From GCA-2688265 sp964527395 (GTDB lineage: Archaea; Nanobdellota; Nanobdellia; Woesearchaeales; GW2011-AR9): DNA of 64,000 bases. This document shows, piece after piece, positions 14,748 to 22,940 of the stretch. The stretch lies in NCBI GenBank assembly GCA_964527395.1, contig CAZGQD010000006.1, positions 1-64,000 on the forward strand, in the 5' to 3' direction. The position numbers were made by a program, and so were the translations under genes. Under the pieces are notes generated by a model. The model was not told the DNA's origin, made no database searches, and saw only the letters and a program-made list of their open reading frames with translations. Numbering within the stretch: the stretch's first letter is position 1; each line of letters begins with the position of its first letter.

Positions 14748-14861
14748 ATCCCAGTCTTTTAAGTCTGGGATGAATTGCAGAGATCATTTGCTGGAAATTA
14801 GATAAAAAATTCCGTAGAATCCCACTCCTTTAGGGGTGGGAGTAGGAATTTTCTAATTTCC
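14748..14861. terminator. Two hairpins between convergent genes
   Basis: Hairpin 1 is ATCCCAG (14748-14754) with CTGGGAT (14765-14771), extended by further pairs. Hairpin 2 is a long stem with bulges whose outer arms are GGAAATTAGA (14793-14802) and CTAATTTCC (end 14861), with an inner GC-rich CCCACTCC/GGGGTGGG pair (14821-14840). The position between the NUDIX and RNase D stop codons suggests a bidirectional terminator or RNA-stabilising element. Confidence 0.5.
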
Positions 14862-14925
14862 TTCAAATTTGAGTGATTTTTAAGATAATTATAATGATTT
14901 TTTAGAATTTACGGTGTTTTTTTTT

Positions 14926-16011
14926 CTATAGTTTCATGATATCTTGTTGCCAGGGTCTTAGAATCTTTTCTTTTTCCTTCTTAGTTGTAGTTGTGATGGA
15001 TTTAATCATTTGTTGTTTGTTCATTAGAATGTGATTTGGAATTTTATGTTTTTTTGCTTGAGTGTTTCTTAGTTTCTCTAACTTTTCTAGCATGTCTTTT
15101 TGTGTTTGGTTCATTTTTTTGAATTCTTTGATAGGGAGTTTGTGAGTTTTCTTTTTACCAGATTCAATGGCTTTTGACCAAAGGTTTGGGTTTTCTCTCA
15201 CAATTCTGTGACATCTTATTTTTTTCCAGAATGATGAGTTTTTTGGAGGTTTGATGGCAATTTCTTTGATAAGTTTGTTTGAAAGAATGTAATGTGCAGG
15301 TTTGTCTAGCTTTTTAGCAGTTTTGTCTCTTAGTTTGTATAATTCTTGGCAAATTGCTCTTTCTTTGTCGTCTAGTGCTTTTACGCCTTTTAATTCTTCG
15401 AACTTTAATTCAGGGTTTTTCCATTCTTTTGAAGAAATGTGTTTACAATCTTGTTTTAGCCAGTTTAATTTGTCTGTTTTTCCTTTTTTTAGTGCTGTTT
15501 CTAGCTTTTCTTTGAGTTCTAAAAGGTGACATGTGTCTTGGATTGCATAGCTTAGCATGTCTTGTGGTAGTGGTCTCTTGGTCCAATCTGCTTTTTGAAA
15601 GCCTTTTTCTAGTTTGATTCCTAGAAACTTTTCTATTAGGTTACCTAAGCTGATTTTTTCCTCACATAAGAATTGGGCTGCCAGTTGTGAATCGAATAGA
15701 TTTTTTGGAGTGATGCCTAATTCGGAGCCGATCATTCTGAAGTCGAAACTGTAATCATGGAAAATAACTTCAATTTTAGGGTTTTTAAGTATGTCAGTTA
15801 TAGGTTGTCTATCGTCACCTTTGATTGCAAGCATGTCTATAACGAAATTTTGAGTTTTAGTAGATAATTGGATGATTGAAAGGTAAGCACCGTAGTGATG
15901 AAGGTTGTTTTCACATTCGATGTCTATGCCTAGGACTGTCTCTTTTTTCCATTGTTTAGCAAATGCATCTAAGGCATGTGCTGTGTTGATATATATGAAT
16001 GGATGCTCCAT
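14926..16011 (-). CDS. rnd: Ribonuclease D-like 3'-5' exonuclease with HRDC domains
   Basis: The protein has 361 residues. The DEDDy exonuclease domain fills the first 180: GIDIECEN supplies Asp and Glu, FHDYSFDFRMIG the third acid, and YAIQDTCHLLEL the Tyr and final Asp. Two HRDC-like helical domains follow (about 205-285 and 290-350), as in RNase D, which trims 3' ends of tRNA and other stable RNA. RNase D is mainly bacterial, so this points to horizontal acquisition. The promoter has TTTATAAAT about 28 bp from the ATG, and four palindromes lie further upstream. Confidence 0.88.
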   Translation of the reverse strand: MEHPFIYINTAHALDAFAKQWKKETVLGIDIECENNLHHYGAYLSIIQLSTKTQNFVIDMLAIKGDDRQPITDILKNPKIEVIFHDYSFDFRMIGSELGITPKNLFDSQLAAQFLCEEKISLGNLIEKFLGIKLEKGFQKADWTKRPLPQDMLSYAIQDTCHLLELKEKLETALKKGKTDKLNWLKQDCKHISSKEWKNPELKFEELKGVKALDDKERAICQELYKLRDKTAKKLDKPAHYILSNKLIKEIAIKPPKNSSFWKKIRCHRIVRENPNLWSKAIESGKKKTHKLPIKEFKKMNQTQKDMLEKLEKLRNTQAKKHKIPNHILMNKQQMIKSITTTTKKEKEKILRPWQQDIMKL

Positions 16012-16034
16012 AACAGTGCAGTTTTCTCTTTTTG

Positions 16035-16043
16035 TTTATAAAT
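16035..16043 (-). promoter_or_regulatory. TATA box of the RNase D gene
   Basis: Read on the minus strand this is ATTTATAAA. It lies about 28 bp before the ATG at 16011, fitting a leaderless transcript. Confidence 0.55.
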
Positions 16044-16183
16044 GCTTAGCAAATTTGTGGGTTTAAGTGTGTGTGAGTGGTATTTGCTTTATTTTTATGG
16101 TCTAATTTCTGGATTTTTTCTCTTGATTTGGTTTGTTTTTTACCAAGATTACCAAGTTTTGGTTCTTAGGAGCTTGATGGAAA

Positions 16184-16268
16184 TGTTACTATAGTAACAG
16201 TTTGTTATGTGGGTAACAAAAAGGTGCTGAAAATGTTATTATTGTAACAAAATGTTACTATTATAACA
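16184..16268. promoter_or_regulatory. Array of four TGTTA-N-TAACA palindromes
   Basis: Four inverted repeats sit in a row: 16184-16199 (TGTTACTATAGTAACA), 16202-16219 (TTGTTA with TAACAA), 16234-16249 (TGTTATTATTGTAACA) and 16253-16268 (TGTTACTATTATAACA). The last two also create GTAACA-AAA-TGTTAC across their junction (16244-16258). They lie about 150-230 bp upstream of the RNase D start and just beyond the uvrB stop. The rest of 16044-16371 holds a TTGGT/ACCAA inverted repeat near 16127-16162 and otherwise only AT-rich sequence. A multi-site operator is the best guess, with terminator hairpins for uvrB as an alternative. Confidence 0.5.
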
Positions 16269-16371
16269 AAAATATCTGTTAAAATTAGATTTTTTTGTTG
16301 AAGAAGTAGATGTTTTTGAAATATTGAGAGTTGGTTTATTTGTTTTTTGATTTTTTAGAGTCTTTAGATGA

Positions 16372-18405
16372 TTAGGAGCTGGTTTTCTTGGATCTTGAGT
16401 CTTTTGTAACTTTGTCTTTTGATGCTTTTGAGCTGGTTTTTTTGTTTTTCTTGGTTTCTTTTTTTGGTTTTGTGTCAAGGTTGTCTTTAGCGTATTCTAA
16501 CTGTTTTAGGACGTTTCTTAGTTCAATTGCTTTTTCGAAGTCTAATTCATCAGCAGCACGTCTCATCTCTATTTGAGTATGTTTGATCTGTTTAAGTAAT
16601 TCGTTCTCAGGAAGGTGTTTGATGCCCTTGATTTCTCTATTTTTTTCTTGGATCTTTTTTATAATGGTTTTAGGAATGATATTGTGCTTTTTGTTGAAGG
16701 CCATTTGTTGTTTTCTTCTGGCTCTGGTGAGGGAAACTGCACGTTTAATGCTGTCAGTTATGAAGTCTGCATATAGAATAACTCTACCGTTTGCGTTTCT
16801 TGCAGCACGTCCGATGGTTTGGATCAAAGATCTTTCGTTTCTTAAGAAGCCTTGTTTGTCAGCGTCTAAGATGCATACTAAGCTAACTTCAGGTAAGTCA
16901 AGGCCTTCTCTAAGCAAGTTGATACCAACAAGAACGTCGAATTCTCCTGCTCTTAGACTTCTTAAAAGTTCAATTCTGTCTAAGGAATCTATGTCTGAGT
17001 GCATATATCTAACTTTGATGTCTGCTTTTGATAAGAAATTTGTTAGGTCTTCAGCCATACGTTTAGTTAGGGTTGTAACTAAAACTCGCTCTTTTTTCTT
17101 TGTGGTTTCTTTGATCTGTTTGATTATGTCTTTGATTTGGTCTTCTTTTTTCTTGATTTCGATAACAGGGTCTAATAGGCCAGTAGGTCTAATGATTAGT
17201 TCAGTAACTTGGCCAGATTTGTCGAATTCGTATTTTGCTGGTGTTGCAGAAACAAAAAGAGTGTGTTTGAAGTATTTCTCGAATTCTTGGAACTTTAGAG
17301 GACGGTTGTCATATGCGCAAGGTAATCTGAAGCCAAAGTCAACAAGGTTTTTCTTTCTAGCAAGGTCGCCTTTGTACATGGCATGTGATTGAGGGATAGT
17401 TTGGTGACTTTCGTCTATGATTAATAGGAAATCTTTAGGGAAGAAGTCTAATAAGGTGTGTGGAGGAGTTCCTTTCTTTCTACCTTCAAAATGTCTGGAG
17501 TAGTTTTCAATACCTGAGCAGTAGCCCATCTCTTTGATCATTTCTAGATCATATTTGGTTCGTTGTTTGATTCTTTGACGTTCTAGTTCTTGAAGTCCAG
17601 GTGCCCAATTAGCTAATTCATCTTTGATGTCATCTATTGCTTTTAGGACTTTATCTTCAGGGACTACGAATTGTTTTGCTGGGAAAATAGAAATTTTGTC
17701 AAGTTTGCTAATGATTGTCCCAGTAATTTTGTGTCTTTCAGTGATTTGGTCAATTTCGTTTCCGAAAAGTTCGATTCTGATTACTGTTTCATCATATGCT
17801 GGCCAAACTTCGAATGTTTCACCTTTAACTCTGAATTTTCCTGGTTCAATAGCACCCATGGTTCTAGTATATTGCATTTGTACTAATTTGTAGATGATTT
17901 CGTGTCTAGGAATAGATTTGCTTTTTTCAAAGGTGATTGACATCTTTTTGAAATCTTCAGGGTTACCAAGACCATAAATGCATGAGATTGAAGCTATTAC
18001 AATTACATCGTCTCTAGCTAAAAGGGAAGCTGTTGTTTTTAGACGCATTCTATCAATCTCTTCGTTAATTGAGGAGTCTTTTTCTATGTAAGTGTCAGTT
18101 GTAGGTAAATAGGATTCTGGTTGATAGTAATCGTAGTAAGAAATGAAATATTCTACTCTGTTTTTTGGGAAGAATGCTTTTAATTCTTGGTATAATTGTG
18201 CTGCTAAGGTTTTGTTGTGTGCTAGGATAAGGGTAGGTTTTTGGATAGATTGGATTAGGTTCGCTGCAACGAAAGTTTTACCTGAACCTGTAATACCTAG
18301 AAGGGTTTGCATAGGGAACTTTTTGTAACCTTTGATTAGCTTTTTGATAGCTTCAGGCTGTCCTCCAGCAGGTTTGAATTTAGATTTTAGTTTGAATTTA
18401 GGCAT
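16372..18405 (-). CDS. uvrB: UvrABC excinuclease subunit B
   Basis: UvrB is the helicase-like damage verifier of nucleotide excision repair. The 677 residues include Walker A GITGSGKTF, the beta-hairpin region (YYQPESYLPTTDTYIEKD), Walker B with the DESH box (LLIIDESHQT), helicase motifs in the second half (GRAARNANGRVI), and the C-terminal UVR motif (MRRAADELDFEKAIELRN) that contacts UvrC. A Lys/Ser-rich tail of about 30 residues follows the UVR motif and is not part of the usual family. The promoter has TATA 26 bp from the ATG. uvrA and uvrC lie in the same 18 kb on the same strand but are separately transcribed. Confidence 0.97.
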   Translation of the reverse strand: MPKFKLKSKFKPAGGQPEAIKKLIKGYKKFPMQTLLGITGSGKTFVAANLIQSIQKPTLILAHNKTLAAQLYQELKAFFPKNRVEYFISYYDYYQPESYLPTTDTYIEKDSSINEEIDRMRLKTTASLLARDDVIVIASISCIYGLGNPEDFKKMSITFEKSKSIPRHEIIYKLVQMQYTRTMGAIEPGKFRVKGETFEVWPAYDETVIRIELFGNEIDQITERHKITGTIISKLDKISIFPAKQFVVPEDKVLKAIDDIKDELANWAPGLQELERQRIKQRTKYDLEMIKEMGYCSGIENYSRHFEGRKKGTPPHTLLDFFPKDFLLIIDESHQTIPQSHAMYKGDLARKKNLVDFGFRLPCAYDNRPLKFQEFEKYFKHTLFVSATPAKYEFDKSGQVTELIIRPTGLLDPVIEIKKKEDQIKDIIKQIKETTKKKERVLVTTLTKRMAEDLTNFLSKADIKVRYMHSDIDSLDRIELLRSLRAGEFDVLVGINLLREGLDLPEVSLVCILDADKQGFLRNERSLIQTIGRAARNANGRVILYADFITDSIKRAVSLTRARRKQQMAFNKKHNIIPKTIIKKIQEKNREIKGIKHLPENELLKQIKHTQIEMRRAADELDFEKAIELRNVLKQLEYAKDNLDTKPKKETKKNKKTSSKASKDKVTKDSRSKKTSS

Positions 18406-18425
18406 GAGTGTGTATTTTGCGAGGT

Positions 18426-18437
18426 GATTTATAAGGG
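18426..18437 (-). promoter_or_regulatory. TATA box of uvrB
   Basis: On the minus strand this reads CCCTTATAAATC, about 26 bp from the uvrB ATG at 18405. The same placement is seen for uvrA and uvrC. Confidence 0.6.
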
Positions 18438-18515
18438 TTTTGTGGATAGAAATGTTTATATGTTTGTTTTATTTTAGTTAGTTGTAGTTAAAGTTATTTT
18501 GTTAGAGGTGATTAA

Positions 18516-18845
18516 ATGGGAAAAGAGATTTTTTTAGCAAGAACAGGAAGTGGTAGTTTATATCGTTTAACAGTTAGTGTTTTATTAGGAAAAATTAGGA
18601 AAATTACTATGCGTAAATTGTTAGGAACTAAGTCAGATTTAATTCCTGATGATTTGGAAGTTGAAGCAATTAAAAGGACAGGTGAAAGAAGGTTTACTTC
18701 AATAGTTGATATTAGCGGGAGGTCTAGATTGGCAAATTTTAGAGAAGGGCAAATTGTTAAAGGAATAGCATTTACTTTTCGTGCAAAAGATGGATCTTCA
18801 ATGGGAACTACTACTAGGGTTAGTGGACTTTTTATTCCAAGGTGA
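18516..18845 (+). CDS. Conserved-looking small basic protein, function unknown
   Basis: I do not recognise this 109-residue protein. It is basic, has no membrane segment, and looks beta-rich in the second half (VDISGRSRLANFREGQIVKG). An alternating charge pattern and several Arg/Lys clusters would suit RNA or DNA binding. The ATG is preceded by a good ribosome binding site (GAGGTG about 7 bp upstream) and a TATA-like TTTATATG about 60 bp upstream. It is divergent from uvrB and converges on the methylase gene. Confidence 0.6.
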   Translation: MGKEIFLARTGSGSLYRLTVSVLLGKIRKITMRKLLGTKSDLIPDDLEVEAIKRTGERRFTSIVDISGRSRLANFREGQIVKGIAFTFRAKDGSSMGTTTRVSGLFIPR

Positions 18846-18875
18846 GAAAAAAGTAATGATTTTTTAATATTATTT

Positions 18876-19511
18876 TTATTTTTCTAACTTCCATAAACCA
18901 ACATCAATGAATTCTTTTTTCTTTTTATGATGTTTCATGGTTTTTTTTAGAGGAAATTTGTATCTGTAGGTTCTAGAAATAGTGAAATTGTGGTCTTTGC
19001 TGATAGCTTCAATGAACTTTTTGGTAGACCATTTATGCATAGAGTAGATTTTGTTTGCTGTTTTGAAGGCAGTTTCTAAGAACAATTTGTCTACATGTTT
19101 GATTTTGGTACCAAAAGGAGGGTTTTGGACTACGCAATCTGTTTTGATATTTGATTCTTGGACGTTCATGTTGTGATAGATTGTTCTGTTTTGGTCTATT
19201 TCAAGATTGTTGCAGTTTTCTTTGCAAGTTTCTAGGATCTTTTTATCAATGTCTAAGAAATGTACTTGTTTTGCACCCATTAGAAGCAAACCGATACCTA
19301 GGATTCCTGGACCACAAGCAAAGTCAGCGAATACTTTTTCTTCTATTTCATTATTGATGTGCATTTCCCAAATCCATTCTGCAGCAATATCAGCAGGAGT
19401 TTCGTATTGTTCTAGTTTGATGTTAGGGTTTTCAAAACTTTTTAGTTGTTGAAGAATAATTGTTAGTTGTTTTTTTGAATTTGCTCCTTGCATTTTGTTT
19501 AAAAAAGGCAT
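18876..19511 (-). CDS. METTL5-like RNA adenine methyltransferase
   Basis: The 211-residue Rossmann-fold methyltransferase shows the SAM-binding motif ADFACGPGILGIG at about residues 60-75, an acidic residue after beta-2 (FLDID), and the catalytic NPPFGTK motif near residue 130. NPPF is typical of N6-adenine methylases, and the short single-domain layout with a C-terminal basic region (FPLKKTMKHHKKKKEF) matches the archaeal COG2263/METTL5 family, which in eukaryotes methylates small-subunit rRNA. An rRNA role is inferred from the family. It converges with the 18516-18845 gene. Confidence 0.8.
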   Translation of the reverse strand: MPFLNKMQGANSKKQLTIILQQLKSFENPNIKLEQYETPADIAAEWIWEMHINNEIEEKVFADFACGPGILGIGLLLMGAKQVHFLDIDKKILETCKENCNNLEIDQNRTIYHNMNVQESNIKTDCVVQNPPFGTKIKHVDKLFLETAFKTANKIYSMHKWSTKKFIEAISKDHNFTISRTYRYKFPLKKTMKHHKKKKEFIDVGLWKLEK

Positions 19512-19685
19512 TGTAGTTATAAATGTTTTAGTTGTTTTTTGTAAATTTTGTTGTTTGTTTTAAGTTTTTTTAAAATGGATTTGATTTTTTATAGTTTAAT
19601 ATTTTATTAATTTTTAATTTCATTTTGTCGTCTTTAATTTATTTATTTACTATCTCTTTTTTCGTGAGAATTATTCTTTGTTATC

Positions 19686-19816
19686 GAAATATATATAAAG
19701 GGTAAAAAAAGTTTTTTCAATGGATGGTTGACAAGAGATGTGTTTTCTTGTCTAAAATAAATTTGGGATTTTTTGAAAATTCAATGATCCTTAATTGAAA
19801 ATGTGGTGTTAAAAAG
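19686..19816 (+). promoter_or_regulatory. Promoter and structured leader of the winged-helix gene
   Basis: A strong TATA box (TATATAAA, 19692-19699, preceded by CGAAA as a likely BRE) implies transcription from about 19725, leaving a leader of roughly 90 nt before the ATG at 19817. The leader contains a hairpin GACAAGA/TCTTGTC near 19730-19752. The rest of the gap 19512-19691 is low-complexity AT-rich sequence in which I see no gene. Confidence 0.45.
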
Positions 19817-20272
19817 ATGGCAGAAGTAATATCGGAATTCGTAAAAGTTAAGAAAGCTATTGAAGAGCATTTATTTGCAATTAATGAGAACTCTCTTGAG
19901 ATTTCTTCTTTGTTTGATTATTTACAAGATGTTGAAGAAAAAATTGATCGTCTCTCTGCAAGATTAGATCAATTACAGTTATCGTCTGTTCCTAAAGAGA
20001 AGAAAGTGGCTTCTTTGACAGAAAGTGAACGTTTGTTGTTTGCTCAATTATATACTGCGGAAAAAGCGTTAAGTTATGGTGAACTTGCAAAAAGATGTAA
20101 TTGTAGTCATTCAGAAGTATCAGTTTGTATTGGTTCTTTGTCTTCAAAAGGAGTTTTATTTAGTCGACAGCTACATCATCAAAAAATGCTAATTAGTTTA
20201 GATAGTAATTTCAAGGAAAGGCAAGCTAGAGAGAATTTGGTTAATTTGTCTCTTGAGACTTTTATGAAGTAA
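19817..20272 (+). CDS. Winged-helix DNA-binding protein with coiled-coil N-terminus
   Basis: Of 151 residues, about 8-55 form a coiled coil with heptad Leu/Ile (LFDYLQDVEEKIDRLSARL), which suggests dimerisation. Residues about 75-145 form a winged helix: LLFAQLYTAEKALSYGELAKRC, the recognition helix region SHSEVSVCIGSLSSKG, and a wing with HHQKMLISL. This resembles MarR/Lrp-like helix-turn-helix proteins of archaea, so it is probably a transcription regulator. The long leader is unlike most genes here and could carry control. Its target is unknown; the downstream PRTase/phosphorylase pair is the nearest candidate. Confidence 0.72.
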   Translation: MAEVISEFVKVKKAIEEHLFAINENSLEISSLFDYLQDVEEKIDRLSARLDQLQLSSVPKEKKVASLTESERLLFAQLYTAEKALSYGELAKRCNCSHSEVSVCIGSLSSKGVLFSRQLHHQKMLISLDSNFKERQARENLVNLSLETFMK

Positions 20273-20361
20273 GTCTGAAGGAGCTTGCTAGCCTTTTAAT
20301 AATTTTTTTGTATTTTTACTTTTTTGTTGAGGTTTTCATTTCTTAAAAGGAGTGTTTTTTA

Positions 20362-20478
20362 ATGAATTCTATTATTAATAACAATAAATTATATATACTA
20401 CTGTTGAAGAAACTTGTTTTGAAATATAGTGGTAGTTTATCTTCAAGAAGTTCCAGGTTTATCTTTATCAAGAGATAG
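20362..20478 (+). other. Possible short leader peptide overlapping the PRTase start
   Basis: An ATG at 20362 has the best ribosome binding site in the area (AAAAGGAG, 20346-20353) and opens a 38-codon frame that ends inside the next gene, in a different frame. The peptide is hydrophobic then basic. It may be a leader peptide, or it may show that the true start of the PRTase-fold gene lies here and a frameshift separates the two. Confidence 0.25.
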
Positions 20479-21556
20479 TTTTTTGTATCAAATTCATGGG
20501 TCAGATTCAACTGGTTCAAAAATGAGTTCTTATATTGCATCAACTCCAGAAACTAGAGCAGTTTGTTCAGACCCAGGTGTTTTAGGGTCAAGGTTTATGG
20601 ATAATATTCAAGATGCTATTCAAAGAGTTGTTGAAGAAGGTCTAGTTTCACAGATTAAAGGTTATTGTTCGGAAAGAAATCAAGCAGATGTTCTTGAAAT
20701 TGTTCGTGGGGGGCGTTGTTATGATTCTAGAAGAGGGTTAGAATCTTTAGGTTTAAATGTGACAACGCATACTCTTGTTTGTCAAAGAAAACAAGAAGAG
20801 AGCGGAGAATGGGTTTTAAATACAAGTGGAGCAAAAGTATTTTCTGAAGAACGAGTAGATTATAAAAGAGATGTAAATTTGTTTTGTGGGGATATAGTTG
20901 CAACAGGAACATCACTTGAAGGTGCGTTAAGATATACTTTTGAGGAAGTTGCTTCAAAAGGTTACAAATTGAATTCTTTTAATTTTTTTACAATTGGTGG
21001 TGAAAAGGCAGAAGAAGTTGTTCAAAAATTAATAGGGGAATATGTGCATTTGTTAACTGATTCATTCCATGCTAATGTGGTTTATTTAGAAGGTCGTTTT
21101 GGTATTGCAACAACAGAAACTCCACTTGTTCAAAAGTATCCTGGTACAGATTTGTTAGTTTGTCATGAAGATGCAATAATTGCTCCTGAGTTTGCAGAGA
21201 CTTTAGTTATGAGTCCTTCCTCTTTATTGCTACCTTGTGTAATTCAAGATGGTGGTGCCCGTGCTTTTAGTCCACAAAAACAACAAAATGAGATGAGACA
21301 TCATTGGTCTGTGTTAAAAGAAAGAGCAGGAGCTGGATTAACCTTACATGAAGCAATTAATGAGAGATACCCAATTGTTGGAGTTAATACTGAAAGAGAT
21401 TTAAGGAAGATTCATCCTGCTTGGAAAGAGTTGAGTTCAGGGAAAATTAATGAGGTTCTTGCTTCAAGGCGTTCATATTTGTCAGTTGAAAATAGTTCTA
21501 ATGCATTGATAGATATTTGTAATGAAGAGCTTTTAGAAGTAGATCGGTGGTATTAA
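20429..21556 (+). CDS. Phosphoribosyltransferase-fold protein
   Basis: The protein has 375 residues from a GTG start. The only clear motif is a PRPP-binding loop at residues 151-163 (LFCGDIVATGTSL), preceded by hydrophobic residues as in type I phosphoribosyltransferases; the usual acidic pair is reduced to Gly-Asp. The protein is much longer than nucleobase PRTases, and I cannot match the C-terminal 200 residues to a known family. The GTG start is uncertain because TGA lies 3 codons upstream in frame and a better start signal is in another frame at 20362. The next gene, a nucleoside phosphorylase, begins 4 bp after its stop, which suggests joint nucleoside or base salvage. Confidence 0.65.
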   Translation: MVVYLQEVPGLSLSRDSFLYQIHGSDSTGSKMSSYIASTPETRAVCSDPGVLGSRFMDNIQDAIQRVVEEGLVSQIKGYCSERNQADVLEIVRGGRCYDSRRGLESLGLNVTTHTLVCQRKQEESGEWVLNTSGAKVFSEERVDYKRDVNLFCGDIVATGTSLEGALRYTFEEVASKGYKLNSFNFFTIGGEKAEEVVQKLIGEYVHLLTDSFHANVVYLEGRFGIATTETPLVQKYPGTDLLVCHEDAIIAPEFAETLVMSPSSLLLPCVIQDGGARAFSPQKQQNEMRHHWSVLKERAGAGLTLHEAINERYPIVGVNTERDLRKIHPAWKELSSGKINEVLASRRSYLSVENSSNALIDICNEELLEVDRWY

Positions 21557-21560
21557 GATA

Positions 21561-22598
21561 ATGGCAGAGAAAAGCCATCATCTTGAAATCACCCCTGATT
21601 TTGTGCGGGATTTTCCAAATTGGTTAATTTCTGGTTCACCAGGAAGAACGGATCATATCTATTCTAGGTTAAATGAAAAAGCAGGTCGAATAGAAAGTTC
21701 AAGAAAATTACCTATTGCAGTAGGGTATCTTCATAGAGGTACTGTAGGAGGTAAATTTTTGAAGGTTCCAGTTGGTTTACTCACATCTGGAATGGGTATG
21801 AGTTCTGCAGAAATAGTTTTACAAGAGTTACTTGAAGCAAGGATTGCAGCAGGAAGAAAAGAAACTACTGTGATTCGAGTAGGTTCAAGTGGGTCGCATC
21901 AATCAGACATTTATGGTGGAGATGTAGTAATTGCAAATGGTACATTAGCTTCATTTGGAGCAGTGAGTGATTTTGTGAGAACTGATCATGATAGTGTTTC
22001 ACATAATTTGAGATATGCTACTTTATTGGCTGCTGAGAAAGTAGTTGGATCAATTTTGGGTAATTCACAAGATGTTAATAGGAGAGGCAAAAGGCGTTCT
22101 TTGATCTATGGTGCTTTGCAGTATAAACTTGCAGCAATGGAAGTTATGAAATTAGATTCTTGTGATTCTGAATTGGTCAATTTGATGGAGCAATCAACAA
22201 ATAGAGTGGATTTTGGAGAGAGTAAGTATCATGTAGGTCCAGTTTTTTCAAAACAGACCCTAACAAGTGAATCTAGAGAGGCTTTTTTGGTTGGTGCAGA
22301 AGAGATACGTGATAATAGACTTTCTTACCGTGAAAGAGTTCTTTCTGATCTTGGTGTTTATGCTTCAGAGATGGAGATTGGAATTATGACTTCGATTGCA
22401 AGAGTTGCAAAGGATATAGGCCATAAACTGAGGGTAGGTGGGGTTATGGCGGTTTGGAACAATCCTAGGGATTCAAATAAGAGTCTTTCACCTTTGATAG
22501 CAAATAAAGATGTTTGTGATGTTGCAATGGATCGAGCAATTAAGTTGGGATTAGAGTCTGTTGTAAGTTTATATCAAAGAGATTTGATGTATAGTTGA
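21561..22598 (+). CDS. Nucleoside phosphorylase (uridine/purine phosphorylase family)
   Basis: The 345-residue protein shows the PNP/UDP phosphorylase fold: VGLLTSGMGMSSAEIVLQEL corresponds to the phosphate and ribose site region, and VIRVGSSGSHQSDIYGGDVVIANG to the signature of uridine phosphorylase-like enzymes. A late ASEMEIGIM segment matches the ribose-binding ExExx region (M-E-I-G). It would split nucleosides with phosphate into base and ribose-1-phosphate. It is about 60-80 residues longer than usual, with an insertion in the second half. It is coupled to the PRTase-fold gene, giving a plausible nucleoside-to-nucleotide salvage route. Confidence 0.8.
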   Translation: MAEKSHHLEITPDFVRDFPNWLISGSPGRTDHIYSRLNEKAGRIESSRKLPIAVGYLHRGTVGGKFLKVPVGLLTSGMGMSSAEIVLQELLEARIAAGRKETTVIRVGSSGSHQSDIYGGDVVIANGTLASFGAVSDFVRTDHDSVSHNLRYATLLAAEKVVGSILGNSQDVNRRGKRRSLIYGALQYKLAAMEVMKLDSCDSELVNLMEQSTNRVDFGESKYHVGPVFSKQTLTSESREAFLVGAEEIRDNRLSYRERVLSDLGVYASEMEIGIMTSIARVAKDIGHKLRVGGVMAVWNNPRDSNKSLSPLIANKDVCDVAMDRAIKLGLESVVSLYQRDLMYS

Positions 22599-22634
22599 TT
22601 TTAGAAGTGTAATATCTATAGAGTCATAGATAAC

Positions 22635-22932
22635 GGCAGTGTCCTAAATCTTAAAGCGCTTGGTCAGACTTTTCGAAATTGTAAGATAATTTCCAAACCC
22701 TCAACGCTTTGCTTATGAGGTTAGTGCAGGCGTGTCCATTCGCGTACTATTTTCCAAGTAGACATACTCAAGCAAGGCTAATTTCGAGCATAGCTCTCTT
22801 GACTTTGCTACGCAAAGTTTCGTAGCATTAAACTTTTAGTTTAATATGCTTGAAAAATGCTCGTTGTTTAGGTCTTGTGTCGAATAGTATTGCCAGTAGG
22901 AGACGGTCGCGCAAATGATTTAGGACATCGCC
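22635..22932. ncRNA. Candidate structured RNA, about 298 nt
   Basis: The ends 22635-22650 and 22917-22932 pair over 16 positions with one two-base interruption (core GTCCTAAATC/GATTTAGGAC). Inside lie several hairpins, including GAAATT/AATTTC near 22675-22694, GCTACG/CGTAGC near 22807-22826 and ATTAAACT/AGTTTAAT near 22828-22846. Positions 22776-22804 match the bulged hairpin of the 9394-9676 element almost base for base (AATTTCGAGCAWAGCTCTC). A competing long helix, TTGCCAGTA (22890-22898) with CTCCTTACTGGCAA (23002-23015), ties this element to the next one. The strand is uncertain; similarity to the 9394 element favours plus. Confidence 0.5.
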
Positions 22933-22940
22933 ATAGATAA

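Noticed and set aside
16583..17392. 269-codon plus-strand frame opposite uvrB
   Set aside because: It lies entirely inside the certain uvrB gene and has no protein-like motifs.
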